Origin: Nocardia altamirensis NBRC 108246
GTDB lineage: Bacteria; Actinomycetota; Actinomycetes; Mycobacteriales; Mycobacteriaceae
Reading direction: 5' to 3'
Assembly: GCF_001612685.1 (NCBI RefSeq)
Contig: NZ_BDAY01000103.1
Location: forward strand, 1-40,558
DNA length: 40,558 nt
This document shows positions 1 through 7,815 of the stretch, piece by piece. The position numbers and the translations under genes are program-made. The notes under the pieces are model-generated. The model saw only the letters and a list, made by a program, of their open reading frames with translations. It did not search any database and had not been told where the DNA came from. Position 1 is the stretch's first letter. Each line of letters begins with the position of its first letter.

Positions 1-30
1 CCATTCACCAGCTCGGTCGTCGGCCCGACT

Positions 31-354
31 TCACGGAATAGCAAGCGCGAGTTTCAAAGCGGAGTTCACGGCCATGACCGTGCCCGGGCTGATCGTCCCG
101 AGGAGTGCGCCGAGTTCATCACGACCTACCTGCTCGAGGTCGTCGGCGACGATCTGACCGACCAGCGGATCGGCTGAGGTCAGCGGGACCCAAGTCGGCA
201 AGAGAGCATGCTTGTCGGTTGTTGTGATCCGCACGACCAGCACATCGGACAACAGCCGGTTGCGCCGATTGTTGGAGACGATCAACCACGGCTTCGGACC
301 GTAACCGACGTCGACGCGATAGATCTGCCCACGGACCGGGGCCGAGTTCGTCAT
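31..354 (-). CDS. MazF/PemK-family toxin (endoribonuclease)
   Basis: This 107-residue protein has the MazF/PemK layout: an N-terminal RGQIYRVDVG strand, PWLIVSNNRRNR, VVRITT, LPTWVPL, an IVADDLEQVGRDEL segment and a C-terminal helix ending in a hydrophobic patch. Members of this family are mRNA interferases neutralised by a small antitoxin. The ATG overlaps the stop of the upstream antitoxin gene by 4 bases, so the two are probably translationally coupled. The length is normal for the family and no truncation is seen, although only 30 bases remain before the window edge. RNA cleavage specificity cannot be read from the sequence. Confidence 0.87.
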   Translation of the reverse strand: MTNSAPVRGQIYRVDVGYGPKPWLIVSNNRRNRLLSDVLVVRITTTDKHALLPTWVPLTSADPLVGQIVADDLEQVGRDELGALLGTISPGTVMAVNSALKLALAIP

Positions 355-671
355 TCGGTGCCACCACCGTTCGCACGCCTGGCAGCACGCCGACGACGGA
401 ACTCCTGCGCTTCGGCCTCGTCATGCACCTCCGGCCAGACCTCGGCCAGCTGCCGATACCCCTCCTCCAGCGCCTCATCGATCAACACCTGCGCGCCGAT
501 CGCCATCAGTACGCGAATCACGGTCGCCTCGGAAGACTCCGAACTCAGTTCGTAGCCGAGATGTGCAGCGATGGATTCGAACAGCAGCCACTCCGGCCCC
601 GTCCGATTACTGAGCGTCGAGAGCGTGCGTTCCTCCCGCTCAGTCAGCGTTAGCGTCGTTCGTCTCGTCAT
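351..671 (-). CDS. Antitoxin partner of the MazF-like toxin
   Basis: This 106-residue acidic-to-mixed protein sits directly upstream of the MazF-like toxin with a 4-base overlap. The N-terminus (RRTTLTLTEREERTL) looks like the beta-strand plus helix of a ribbon-helix-helix DNA-binding fold. The C-terminal part is acidic (AEVWPEVHDEAEAQEF) and would suit toxin binding. I do not recognise a precise family; the antitoxin role is inferred mainly from position and size. The ATG at 671 lies 7 bases after a TAGCAT -10 element (679-684, minus strand), so the mRNA is probably leaderless. Palindromes just upstream suggest autoregulation. Confidence 0.7.
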   Translation of the reverse strand: MTRRTTLTLTEREERTLSTLSNRTGPEWLLFESIAAHLGYELSSESSEATVIRVLMAIGAQVLIDEALEEGYRQLAEVWPEVHDEAEAQEFRRRRAARRANGGGTE

Positions 672-739
672 GCATCAGATGCTACATCGATATCGATGCG
701 ATAACAATCATCAGCTGGTGATGCACCACTGCGCATCAC
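672..739 (-). promoter_or_regulatory. Toxin-antitoxin promoter with nested palindromes
   Basis: Four inverted repeats lie in 68 bases. GCATC-A-GATGC is at 672-682. The perfect 14-bp palindrome CATCGATATCGATG is at 685-698. A near-palindrome centred on CAGCTG is at 707-722. GTGATGC-N8-GCATCAC is at 718-739. The minus-strand -10 element TAGCAT (679-684) is 7 bases from the antitoxin ATG, and the 14-bp palindrome abuts it, where a repressor would block RNA polymerase. Autoregulation by the antitoxin or the toxin-antitoxin complex is inference from known systems. Confidence 0.6.
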
Positions 740-743
740 ATCC

Positions 744-765
744 TTTTGTATCACTCAGTTCAAAA
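744..765 (+). promoter_or_regulatory. TetR operator, copy 1 (regulator promoter)
   Basis: A 22-bp site starts TTTTGTATCA and ends AGTTCAAAA. It matches the reverse complement of 1399-1420, upstream of the MFS gene, at 18 of 22 positions. It lies just upstream of the TAGCGT -10 element (772-777) of the tetR gene, so bound repressor would block its own promoter. The arms are an imperfect inverted repeat (TTTTG...CAAAA), as expected for a TetR dimer. Confidence 0.65.
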
Positions 766-784
766 CCGTGCTAGCGTCGGACGC

Positions 785-1357
785 ATGCCGAGGCCGAGAC
801 AGTTCGATGAGGAGCGGGCAGTCGATGCCGCCGTTCGGGCGTTCTGGACGGCAGGCTACGACGGAACCTCGACGCAGGATCTGTGCGAGGCGACCGGGTT
901 GGGACGGAGCAGCATCTACAACACCTTTTCGAGCAAGCATGATCTGTTCCAGCAGGCGTTGCGGCGGTACATGACCACCAAGAACGCCACCACGTTTGCC
1001 GTACTCGAGGGCGATCAGCCGGCCAAGGCCAAGATGCGGACGTTGTTGCAGCAGGTAGCAGAGGCGCCGGACGAAGATCCGATGGGCTGCTTCGTGGTGA
1101 ATTCGATCGTCGAACTCGCACCGCGCGACGCGGACGTTGCTGCGGCGCTGCGCGATGACCACGAGCTACGCTTGGCCGCGCTGACGACAGTGTTCGAAAG
1201 CGGTAGGCGGGCAGGGGAAATCGACAAGGCGAAGGATGCGCAGGCGTTAGCGCACTTCATGATCGCCACCATTTCAGGGATGCGCGTGGCAGCCAGGGGC
1301 GGCGCAGAGCGAGCCACGCTGGAAGCCATCGCCTCGACCGCACTGGCCGCTCTCTGA
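785..1357 (+). CDS. TetR/AcrR-family transcriptional regulator
   Basis: This is a 190-residue protein with a classic N-terminal TetR helix-turn-helix (about residues 8-55): FDEERAVDAAVRAFWTAGYD, then TSTQDLCEATGLGRSSIYNTFSSKHDLF. The C-terminal ligand domain includes MGCFVVNSIVEL and ends in ALAHFMIATISGMRVAARGG, typical of regulators beside drug-efflux genes. The ATG at 785 was chosen because MPRPRQFDEE is a normal family start and a TAGCGT -10 (772-777) lies 7 bases upstream, implying leaderless mRNA. A TTG at 746 is in frame but sits inside the operator. It probably represses itself and the MFS exporter downstream; the inducer is unknown. Confidence 0.92.
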   Translation: MPRPRQFDEERAVDAAVRAFWTAGYDGTSTQDLCEATGLGRSSIYNTFSSKHDLFQQALRRYMTTKNATTFAVLEGDQPAKAKMRTLLQQVAEAPDEDPMGCFVVNSIVELAPRDADVAAALRDDHELRLAALTTVFESGRRAGEIDKAKDAQALAHFMIATISGMRVAARGGAERATLEAIASTALAAL

Positions 1358-1398
1358 TCCAGAAATGCACGACTACAGCATCTTTCGCCATGCCCAAG

Positions 1399-1420
1399 TT
1401 TTGAACTAAATGATCTAAAA
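1399..1420 (+). promoter_or_regulatory. TetR operator, copy 2 (MFS promoter)
   Basis: This 22-bp imperfect inverted repeat (TTTTGAACTA, then TGATCTAAAA after two bases) lies 14 bp before the MFS start codon. It is 18/22 identical, in reverse orientation, to the site at 744-765 ahead of tetR. Two matched copies flanking the regulator gene are strong internal evidence for the binding site of the encoded TetR protein. The MFS ribosome-binding site (GAGAGG, 1424-1429) follows directly. Confidence 0.65.
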
Positions 1421-1434
1421 CAAGAGAGGTACCC

Positions 1435-2631
1435 ATGCCGTTCGCCGTCTACATCCTCGGGTTGTCCATTTTCGCCCAGGGCACCTCGGAGATGATGCTC
1501 TCCGGCCTGCTCACCGAGCTCTCCACCGATCTCGGTGTCTCCATTCCACAAGCCGGACTGCTCATTTCGGCGTTCGCGCTGGGCATGGTGATCGGCGCGC
1601 CGGTACTCGCGGTGGCGACGCTGCGGTTGCCGAAGCGCACCGCGCTGCTCGGGTTCCTCGCGATCTTCGTGGCCGCGCACATCGTCGCCGCGCTGACCGA
1701 CGACTACTGGGTGCTGTTCGGGACCAGGGTGATCGGCGCGTTCGTCTACGCCGGATTCTGGTCGGTCGCGGCGACCACCGCGATCAGCCTGGTGCCGGAG
1801 AACGCGCGCGGCAAAGCGATGAGCATCGTCGCGGGCGGACTCACCATCGCGACCGTCGTCGGCCTGCCCGCGGGCACCGTGATCAGCCAGCACCTCGGCT
1901 GGCGTGCGGCGTTCTGGACGGTGGCGATCATGTCCGCGCTCGCCATGATCGGCGTGCTCGCCAAGATCCCGGCAGATCGCGCGGCGGTCGCCCCCGACCT
2001 ACGCAAGGAACTACGCAGCATGGTCAACCCGCGACTGTGGTTGTCCTACAGCACCACCGCGCTCTCCATCGCCTCGCTGCTGGTCAGCTTCGCCTACCTG
2101 GGTGCGCTGCTGTCGCAGACCACCGGCCTGACCGACGGCTGGATCCCGGTCGTGCTCGCCGTGTTCGGCGTCGGCGGTTTCGTCGGCATCGTCCTCGGCG
2201 GCCGCACCGCCGACACCCACCCGATCCGCACCCTCTACGTCGGCATCGCGGGCGTGGTCGGCACCTCGGTGCTGCTCGCCCTCACCGCAGAGCACACCGC
2301 ACCGGTCGTTGTCCTGACCTTCCTGCTCGGCGCCTTCGGTTTCGGCACCAACCCGACCCTGAACAGCCGAGTCTTCAACCTCGCCCCCAACGGCCCGACC
2401 CTCGCCCCCGCGTTCAACGTCTCCTCGTTCAATGTCGGCATCACCCTCGGCCCGTGGCTCGGCGGCCTCGCCATCGGCGGCGGTCTCGGCTACGCGTCGG
2501 TCGCCTGGATCGGCGCCGTCGTCGGCATCGCCGCCCTCGGCACCGTAACGTGGGAACAACTCGTCACCCGCAAGCCCGCACGAATCCCCACCCCCGAAGC
2601 CGACCCCCGCGTCCCCGAACTCACCCACTGA
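1435..2631 (+). CDS. MFS drug efflux transporter, Cmx/CmrA-like
   Basis: This is a 398-residue, 12-helix major facilitator protein of the DHA1 drug:proton antiporter type. The opening MPFAVYILGLSIFAQGTSEMMLSGLL and the following LSTDLGVSIPQAGLLISAFALGMVIGAP closely resemble actinobacterial chloramphenicol exporters of the Cmx/CmrA group. The conserved GRVIGAF-like (here TRVIGAFVYAGFW) and NARGKAMSIVAGGLTIATVVGLPAGT segments are present. It exports small toxic compounds across the cytoplasmic membrane using the proton gradient. Chloramphenicol is the best guess but is not proven. A GAGAGG Shine-Dalgarno precedes the ATG. Expression is probably controlled by the upstream TetR protein. Confidence 0.85.
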   Translation: MPFAVYILGLSIFAQGTSEMMLSGLLTELSTDLGVSIPQAGLLISAFALGMVIGAPVLAVATLRLPKRTALLGFLAIFVAAHIVAALTDDYWVLFGTRVIGAFVYAGFWSVAATTAISLVPENARGKAMSIVAGGLTIATVVGLPAGTVISQHLGWRAAFWTVAIMSALAMIGVLAKIPADRAAVAPDLRKELRSMVNPRLWLSYSTTALSIASLLVSFAYLGALLSQTTGLTDGWIPVVLAVFGVGGFVGIVLGGRTADTHPIRTLYVGIAGVVGTSVLLALTAEHTAPVVVLTFLLGAFGFGTNPTLNSRVFNLAPNGPTLAPAFNVSSFNVGITLGPWLGGLAIGGGLGYASVAWIGAVVGIAALGTVTWEQLVTRKPARIPTPEADPRVPELTH

Positions 2632-2639
2632 AACCACAA

Positions 2640-2676
2640 CTCGCGCCGCACTTCCCACCCGGAAGCGCGGCGCGAG
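2640..2676. terminator. Hairpin between convergent MFS and dnaE1 genes
   Basis: A perfect 10-bp inverted repeat, CTCGCGCCGC (2640-2649) and GCGGCGCGAG (2667-2676), has a 17-base loop. It lies in the short space between two convergent genes and has no T-run, as is common for actinobacterial intrinsic terminators. It could work in both directions. Confidence 0.6.
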
Positions 2677-2691
2677 CCCATTCCCCAACCC

Positions 2692-5600
2692 TCAGGCCGT
2701 CAAACACCCAGGCCCGAGCAGCGCCTTCAAATCGCCCATCAACGCCGACGACGGCGAAACTCGCAGACTGTCATCGAGTTTCAGCAACGTGGTCTTCTCG
2801 CGGGCGCCGACATGGCGGATGTGTACGTCGGAGGTGCCCGGATGCCTGGACAGGACCTTCTTGAACTCGCTGATCTTGTCGGGGGTGCACATCCGGGTGG
2901 TCATCGTGACCGCGAGCGGCTTGGCGACGCCGATGGAGGACAGGTCGGGCACGGCAAGGTCGTTGGCGATCAACGAGATCCGGTCGTCGCGCACCGAGAC
3001 GCGCGCCTTCACCAGCACCACCGCGTCCTCGACCACGTCCATCCCGTACACCGAGTAGGCCTGCGGGAAGAAGAGCACCTCGATACCACCGGAGAGGTCT
3101 TCCAGCTGAGCCGACGCCCAGGCCAGGCCGTTCTTGTTGATCCGCCGGTTCACCGAGGCGAGGATGCCGCCGAGGGTCACCTGGGCGCCGTCCTTGACGT
3201 CCCCTTCGAGGATCGCGGGGATCTGCGTATCCGCCTGCGCCGCAAGGACATGCTCGACGCCGTTGAGCGGATGCCCGGACACGTACAGGCCGAGCATCTC
3301 GCGTTCCAGCGCCAGCTTGTGCTTGGACTCCCACTCGTCGTCGGGCACCTTCACGTTGAAGATCGAGGACACCGACTCGTCCGCGTCGACGCCGCCGAAC
3401 AGGTCGAACTGCCCGATCGCCTCGGCCTTCTTGGTGGACATCACCGCGTCGATGGCATCCGAATGGATCAGCAGCAGCCCCTTGCGCGGATGCCCCAGCG
3501 AGTCGAATCCGCCTGCCTTGATGAGGGATTCGGTGACCTTCTTGGTGCAGGCGATCGCGTCGATCTTGTTCAGGTAGTCGGAGAAGTCGGTGAACTTCGA
3601 CTTCTCCTTGCGCGCGGCAATGATCGAGGACACCACGTTGGCGCCGACGTTGCGCACCGCGCCGAGCCCGAACCGGATGTCCTTGCCGACCGAGGCGAAG
3701 TTCAGCTCGGATTCGTTGACATCCGGCGGCAGCACGGTGATGCCGAGGCGACGGCAGTCCGACAGATAGACCGCGGCCTTGTCCTTGTCGTCGCCGACGG
3801 AAGTGAGCAGGCCTGCCATGTATTCGGCCGGATAGTTGGCCTTGAGATAGGCGGTCCAGAACGAGACGAGCCCGTAGCCCGCGGCGTGCGATTTGTTGAA
3901 CGCGTACCCGGCGAACGGAAGGATGGTGTCCCACAGAGCCTTCACCGCGGCCTCGGAGAACCCGTTGTTCGTCATGCCCTCGTGGAAGCCCTTGTACTCG
4001 GCCTCCAGCACCTCGAGCTTCTTCTTACCCATGGCCTTACGCAGCGCGTCGGCCTTACCCATGGTGTAGCTGGCGACCTTCTGCGCGATGAACATGATCT
4101 GCTCTTGGTAGACGATCAGACCGTAAGTTTCGGAGAGAATGTCCTTCAGCGGCTCTTCGAGCTCAGGATGGATCGGTTTGATCTCCTGCCGCCCGTTCTT
4201 GCGGTCGGCGTAGTCGTTGTGCGCGTTCATGCCCATCGGACCGGGGCGGTACAGCGCGAGCACGGCGACGATGTCGTTGAAGCCGGTGGGCTGCATGCGG
4301 CGCAGCAGGTCGCGCATGGGACCACCGTCGAGCTGGAACACGCCGAGAGTGTCACCGCGCGACAGCAATTCGTAGGTCGCCGGATCGTCGAGCGGCAGGT
4401 TGTCCATGTCGAGGTCGAGGCCGCGGTTGGCACTGATGTTGTCCAGGGCGTCACCGATGACGGTGAGGTTGCGCAGGCCGAGGAAGTCCATCTTCAGCAG
4501 GCCGATGGCCTCGCAGGACGGGTAGTCCCAGCCGGTGATGATCGCGCCGTCCTGGGCCCGCTTCCACACCGGGATGGCGTCGGTGAGCGGTTCGGAGGAC
4601 ATGATGACCGCGCAGGCGTGCACGCCCGCGTTGCGGATCAGGCCTTCCAAGCCACGCGCGGTCTCGTAGATCTTCGCGACATCCGGGTTGCTGCCGATGA
4701 GTTCGCGGACCTCGGCGGCTTCCTTGTAGCGCTCGTGGTCGGGGTCGGTGATGCCGGCGACCGAGATGTCCTTCGCCATGATCGGCGGCGGCAGCGCCTT
4801 GGAGATCTGGTCGGCGATCGCGAATCCGGGCTGACCGAACAGCACGCGCGCCGAGTCCTTGATCGCGGCCTTGGTTTTGATGGTGCCGAACGTGATCACC
4901 TGGGCGACTCGGTCGCTGCCCCACTTGTCGGTGGCGTAGCGGACCATTTCACCGCGGCGGCGATCGTCGAAGTCGATATCGATATCGGGCGCGGACGGGC
5001 GCTCCGGGTTCAGGAACCGCTCGAAAAGCAGGCCGTGCGGAAGCGGGTCGATATTGGTGATGCCGAGCGCGTAGGCGACCAGCGAACCGGCCGCCGAACC
5101 ACGGCCGGGGCCGACCCGGATGCCGACCTCTTTCGCGTGCGTGACGAGGTCGCCGACGACGAGGAAGTAGGCGGGGAAGCCCTTCTGCTTGATGACGTCG
5201 AGCTCGAAGTAGGCGCGCGTGTAGTACTCGTCGGGCACACCGTCCGGGAAGCGGCGGGCCAGTCCGCGATCTACCTCCTTGCGCAGGAACGAGTCCTGAT
5301 CCTCGCCCTCGGGGACGGGGAAGATCGGCATGCGGTCCTTGAAGGCCCACACGTCGTCGTAGGACTGCACCCGCTCGCCGATCAGCACGGTGTTGTCGCA
5401 GGCGCCGGGCACCTCGGCGTCCCAGAGCGCGCGCATCTCCTCGGCGGACTTCAGGTAGTAACCGTCACCGTCGAACTTGAACCTGGTCGGGTCGCTGAGC
5501 GTCTTGCCGGTCTGAATGCACAGCAGCGCTTCGTGATTGGTCGACTGATCCTTGGTGACGTAGTGGCAGTCGTTGGTCGCGATCGGCGGGATGCCGAGCT

Positions 5601-6240
5601 TCTTGCCGACCTCGAGCAGACCTTCGCGGACCCGGCGTTCGATGGACAGGCCGTGGTCCATGATCTCCAGGAAGAAGTTGTCCTTCCCGAAAATTTCCTG
5701 CCATTTCGCAGCTGCTTCCAGCGCCTCGCGATCGTGGCCGAGGCGCAACCGCGTCTGCACCTCACCCGACGGGCAGCCGGTGGTGGCGATGATGCCCTCG
5801 GCGTACTGGGCGATGATCTCCTCGTCCATGCGCGCCCACTTGCCGAGCTGGCCTTCCAGCGAGGCGAGCGAGGACAGCTTGAACAGGTTGCGCAGGCCGG
5901 TCGCGTTCTCCGCGACCATCGTCATGTGCGTGTAGGCGCCGGAACCGGAGACGTCGTCGCCCTTCTGGCTCGGATCGCCCCACTGCACGCGCTTGGTGTC
6001 GAACCGGGACGCGGGCGCGATGTAGGCCTCGATGCCGATGATCGGCTTGATGTCGGCCTTCTTCGCCGAGTTGTAGAACTCGGAGGCGCCGTACATATTG
6101 CCGTGGTCCGTCATGCCGACGGCGTTCATGCCCAGCCGTTTCGCCTCTGCGAAGAGCGGAGAAATTTTGGCCGCACCGTCGAGCATGGAGTACTCGGTGT
6201 GGTTGTGCAGGTGAACGAACGATCCGGACGAGGCGGCCAA
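2692..6240 (-). CDS. dnaE1: DNA polymerase III alpha subunit (DnaE1)
   Basis: This is the replicative DNA polymerase of 1182 residues, close to the 1184 of M. tuberculosis DnaE1. The PHP domain opens with HLHNHTEYSMLDG (from residue 10), which in mycobacterial DnaE1 gives proofreading exonuclease activity. The palm holds PDIDIDF (D419 and D421) and KMDFLGL (D585), matching the three catalytic aspartates. Later parts include SHAAGYGLVSFWTAYLK, a sliding-clamp-binding motif QFDLF (944-948) and a C-terminal OB domain (VTLGGILASVNRRINKNG). The TTG at 6240 was chosen because an excellent Shine-Dalgarno lies 6 bases upstream and the PHP motif follows at once. Longer in-frame extensions are unsupported. 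Confidence 0.97.
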   Translation of the reverse strand: MAASSGSFVHLHNHTEYSMLDGAAKISPLFAEAKRLGMNAVGMTDHGNMYGASEFYNSAKKADIKPIIGIEAYIAPASRFDTKRVQWGDPSQKGDDVSGSGAYTHMTMVAENATGLRNLFKLSSLASLEGQLGKWARMDEEIIAQYAEGIIATTGCPSGEVQTRLRLGHDREALEAAAKWQEIFGKDNFFLEIMDHGLSIERRVREGLLEVGKKLGIPPIATNDCHYVTKDQSTNHEALLCIQTGKTLSDPTRFKFDGDGYYLKSAEEMRALWDAEVPGACDNTVLIGERVQSYDDVWAFKDRMPIFPVPEGEDQDSFLRKEVDRGLARRFPDGVPDEYYTRAYFELDVIKQKGFPAYFLVVGDLVTHAKEVGIRVGPGRGSAAGSLVAYALGITNIDPLPHGLLFERFLNPERPSAPDIDIDFDDRRRGEMVRYATDKWGSDRVAQVITFGTIKTKAAIKDSARVLFGQPGFAIADQISKALPPPIMAKDISVAGITDPDHERYKEAAEVRELIGSNPDVAKIYETARGLEGLIRNAGVHACAVIMSSEPLTDAIPVWKRAQDGAIITGWDYPSCEAIGLLKMDFLGLRNLTVIGDALDNISANRGLDLDMDNLPLDDPATYELLSRGDTLGVFQLDGGPMRDLLRRMQPTGFNDIVAVLALYRPGPMGMNAHNDYADRKNGRQEIKPIHPELEEPLKDILSETYGLIVYQEQIMFIAQKVASYTMGKADALRKAMGKKKLEVLEAEYKGFHEGMTNNGFSEAAVKALWDTILPFAGYAFNKSHAAGYGLVSFWTAYLKANYPAEYMAGLLTSVGDDKDKAAVYLSDCRRLGITVLPPDVNESELNFASVGKDIRFGLGAVRNVGANVVSSIIAARKEKSKFTDFSDYLNKIDAIACTKKVTESLIKAGGFDSLGHPRKGLLLIHSDAIDAVMSTKKAEAIGQFDLFGGVDADESVSSIFNVKVPDDEWESKHKLALEREMLGLYVSGHPLNGVEHVLAAQADTQIPAILEGDVKDGAQVTLGGILASVNRRINKNGLAWASAQLEDLSGGIEVLFFPQAYSVYGMDVVEDAVVLVKARVSVRDDRISLIANDLAVPDLSSIGVAKPLAVTMTTRMCTPDKISEFKKVLSRHPGTSDVHIRHVGAREKTTLLKLDDSLRVSPSSALMGDLKALLGPGCLTA

Positions 6241-6246
6241 GACGGT

Positions 6247-6256
6247 CCTTCCTCCC
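6247..6256 (-). promoter_or_regulatory. Shine-Dalgarno of dnaE1 (decides TTG start)
   Basis: Read on the minus strand this is GGGAGGAAGG, placed 6 bases before TTG at 6240. It is the only strong ribosome-binding site in the open frame upstream of the PHP domain, so it fixes the rare TTG start. Confidence 0.8.
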
Positions 6257-6489
6257 AAGGTCTCGACGGGGGTTGGCTGGACCGATTCTAGGGGTCCCCA
6301 CCGACTGGTTCGGACAGGCGCGCGGCGCCTGCGCAGGTGTTCGGCGTGTCGGTGGCAAAGATCACCGGCGCGTCTCACGACTCACCGTACGTGCGTCTGA
6401 ATTCCGCTAGCCGACCCGGGGGCGGCACGCGCTATGGGGTAACCGCGCGCCGGAGTCCTTGTCCACGACCCGGACGCGATAATCAGCGC

Positions 6490-6531
6490 ATGAATGCACG
6501 GCCTACACCCCGGATTCCGGATCCGCGATGA
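6490..6531 (+). CDS. Possible 13-codon leaderless leader ORF before the LytS-type kinase
   Basis: The ORF encodes MNARPTPRIPDPR and stops with TGA, whose first bases overlap the kinase ATG at 6528 (ATGA junction). A GATAAT -10-like hexamer (6478-6483) lies 6 bases before the ATG, so transcription would start at this codon and the ORF would be translated without a ribosome-binding site. The kinase start has only a weak Shine-Dalgarno of its own, so termination-reinitiation from this ORF could deliver ribosomes. The ORF is proline- and arginine-rich and short. Whether the peptide matters or only its translation does is unknown; it may also be chance. Confidence 0.4.
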   Translation: MNARPTPRIPDPR

Positions 6532-7727
6532 CGACGACCGTTGTCGCGCTCGTCGTCTCGGCCGCGTTGATCGCCGGTGCGCTGGTGATCTGGCCGCGGA
6601 CCCGCCGGGTGGTCACCACACCGGCCGAACGGGCCGTGCATTCGGCGCTGCACACCGCGTCGCTGGCGGCGCTGCCCCTGCGGCGCGGGCTAACCGCAGA
6701 CTCGGCGCAGGAAGCCGCACCGCATCTGCGCACCCTCACGGGGGCCGAGGCGCTCGGCATCGCCGACCCGGACGGCACCCTGCTCGCCTGGGCCGGGCCA
6801 CACGCCGAACTCGCCGAGCACTTCACCGCCGCGGCCGCACGGGCCGTCGCGGGCGAACGGCCGGTGCTTGTCGCCGGGCCAGGCAACGGCGCGCACGCGG
6901 GTCGGACGCTGATCGCCCAGCCGCTGCTCATCGAAAGCACCGGCGTCGCAGGCGTTCTGGGCGTGGTGACCGGTGGACAACCGGGGCCAGGATGGCTCGG
7001 CGCGGTGGCCGAGGTCGCCCGATATGCCTGCGGCCAACTCGAATTGGCCGAACTGGATGCCTCTCGGGCCCGGCTCGACCGTGCCGAGGTGCGCGCGCTG
7101 CGCGCCCAGATCAGCCCGCATTTCATCTACAACGCGTTGAACACCATCGCCTCGTTCGTGCGCACCGACCCGGACCGGGCCAGGGAGCTCATCCTCGAAT
7201 TCGCCGACTTCACCAGGTATTCGTTCCGCGCCGCAGGCGAATTCACCGTGCTCGCCGACGAACTGCGCAACATCGAACGCTATCTGGCACTCGAACGCGC
7301 CCGCTTCGGTGACGCGCTCCAGGTGCGGCTGCAGATCGCGCCTGAGGTCCTCGGCGTCGTGCTGCCGTTCCTCGCGCTGCAACCGCTGGTGGAGAACGCC
7401 GTCCGGCACGGCTTGGCCGGCGCGGCGCGCGGCGGCACGGTCAGCATCACCGCCACCGACGCAGGCACCGACTGCCTGATCAGCGTCGAGGACGACGGCG
7501 TCGGCATGGACCCGGAGCTGCTCCGCTCCGGCGCGCTCGACGCCATCGAAACCGGGAGCGGCCCAGCCGGTTCCGGCGCGTCCGCGCACGTCGGCCTCGC
7601 CAACGTCGACGACCGCTTGCGCGCCGCCTTCGGCAACGACTACGGCCTCGTCGTGGAAACCGCGCCAGGCGCAGGCACCAAAATCAACCTGCGCATCCCC
7701 AAATTCCGCGCGGGCATCCAGGCGTGA
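6528..7727 (+). CDS. LytS/YehU-type sensor histidine kinase
   Basis: This 399-residue kinase has one N-terminal membrane helix (about 5-23) and a GAF-like sensory region (about 45-165: LTGAEALGIADPDGTLLAWAGP...). The His_kinase domain has RAQISPHFIYNALNTIASF with the phosphorylatable His198, then a HATPase domain with LQPLVENAVRHGL and DDGVGMDPELL. This is the LytS/BtsS class, usually paired with LytTR regulators as here. The short N-terminus lacks the multi-helix 5TM-Lyt sensor of BtsS-like kinases, so the signal is probably bound in the cytoplasm. The next gene is its response regulator, followed by symporter genes, suggesting a role in uptake of small carboxylates. Confidence 0.9.
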   Translation: MTTTVVALVVSAALIAGALVIWPRTRRVVTTPAERAVHSALHTASLAALPLRRGLTADSAQEAAPHLRTLTGAEALGIADPDGTLLAWAGPHAELAEHFTAAAARAVAGERPVLVAGPGNGAHAGRTLIAQPLLIESTGVAGVLGVVTGGQPGPGWLGAVAEVARYACGQLELAELDASRARLDRAEVRALRAQISPHFIYNALNTIASFVRTDPDRARELILEFADFTRYSFRAAGEFTVLADELRNIERYLALERARFGDALQVRLQIAPEVLGVVLPFLALQPLVENAVRHGLAGAARGGTVSITATDAGTDCLISVEDDGVGMDPELLRSGALDAIETGSGPAGSGASAHVGLANVDDRLRAAFGNDYGLVVETAPGAGTKINLRIPKFRAGIQA

Positions 7728-7733
7728 CGCGCA

Positions 7734-7790
7734 CGAGTGGCACCTGGCTGCGGCATTCGTCGAGAGCTCCACTCCGTGGTGTGCCACTCG
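7734..7790. repeat. 57-bp element with 10-bp perfect inverted termini
   Basis: CGAGTGGCAC (7734-7743) and GTGCCACTCG (7781-7790) are perfect reverse complements around a 37-base centre. The element fills the gap between the kinase and its response regulator. Its ends and length resemble the 55-bp hairpin at 40181-40235 (CGAGTGGGAC...CCACTC), so it may belong to a dispersed small inverted-repeat family. It could also fold in RNA and limit read-through between the two genes. Confidence 0.55.
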
Positions 7791-7815
7791 CCGCGCCGCA
7801 TACGATGGAGCGGTT

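Noticed and set aside
744..784. TTG at 746 as the start of tetR
   Set aside because: It falls within the operator and upstream of the -10 element; MPRPRQFDEE from 785 is the normal TetR start.
2812..6291. Very long open frame (1159 codons) on the plus strand
   Set aside because: It runs antisense to dnaE1, with biased composition (rich in Val, Asp, Arg, His, Leu, Gly) and no domain. Long antisense frames are expected opposite high-GC genes.
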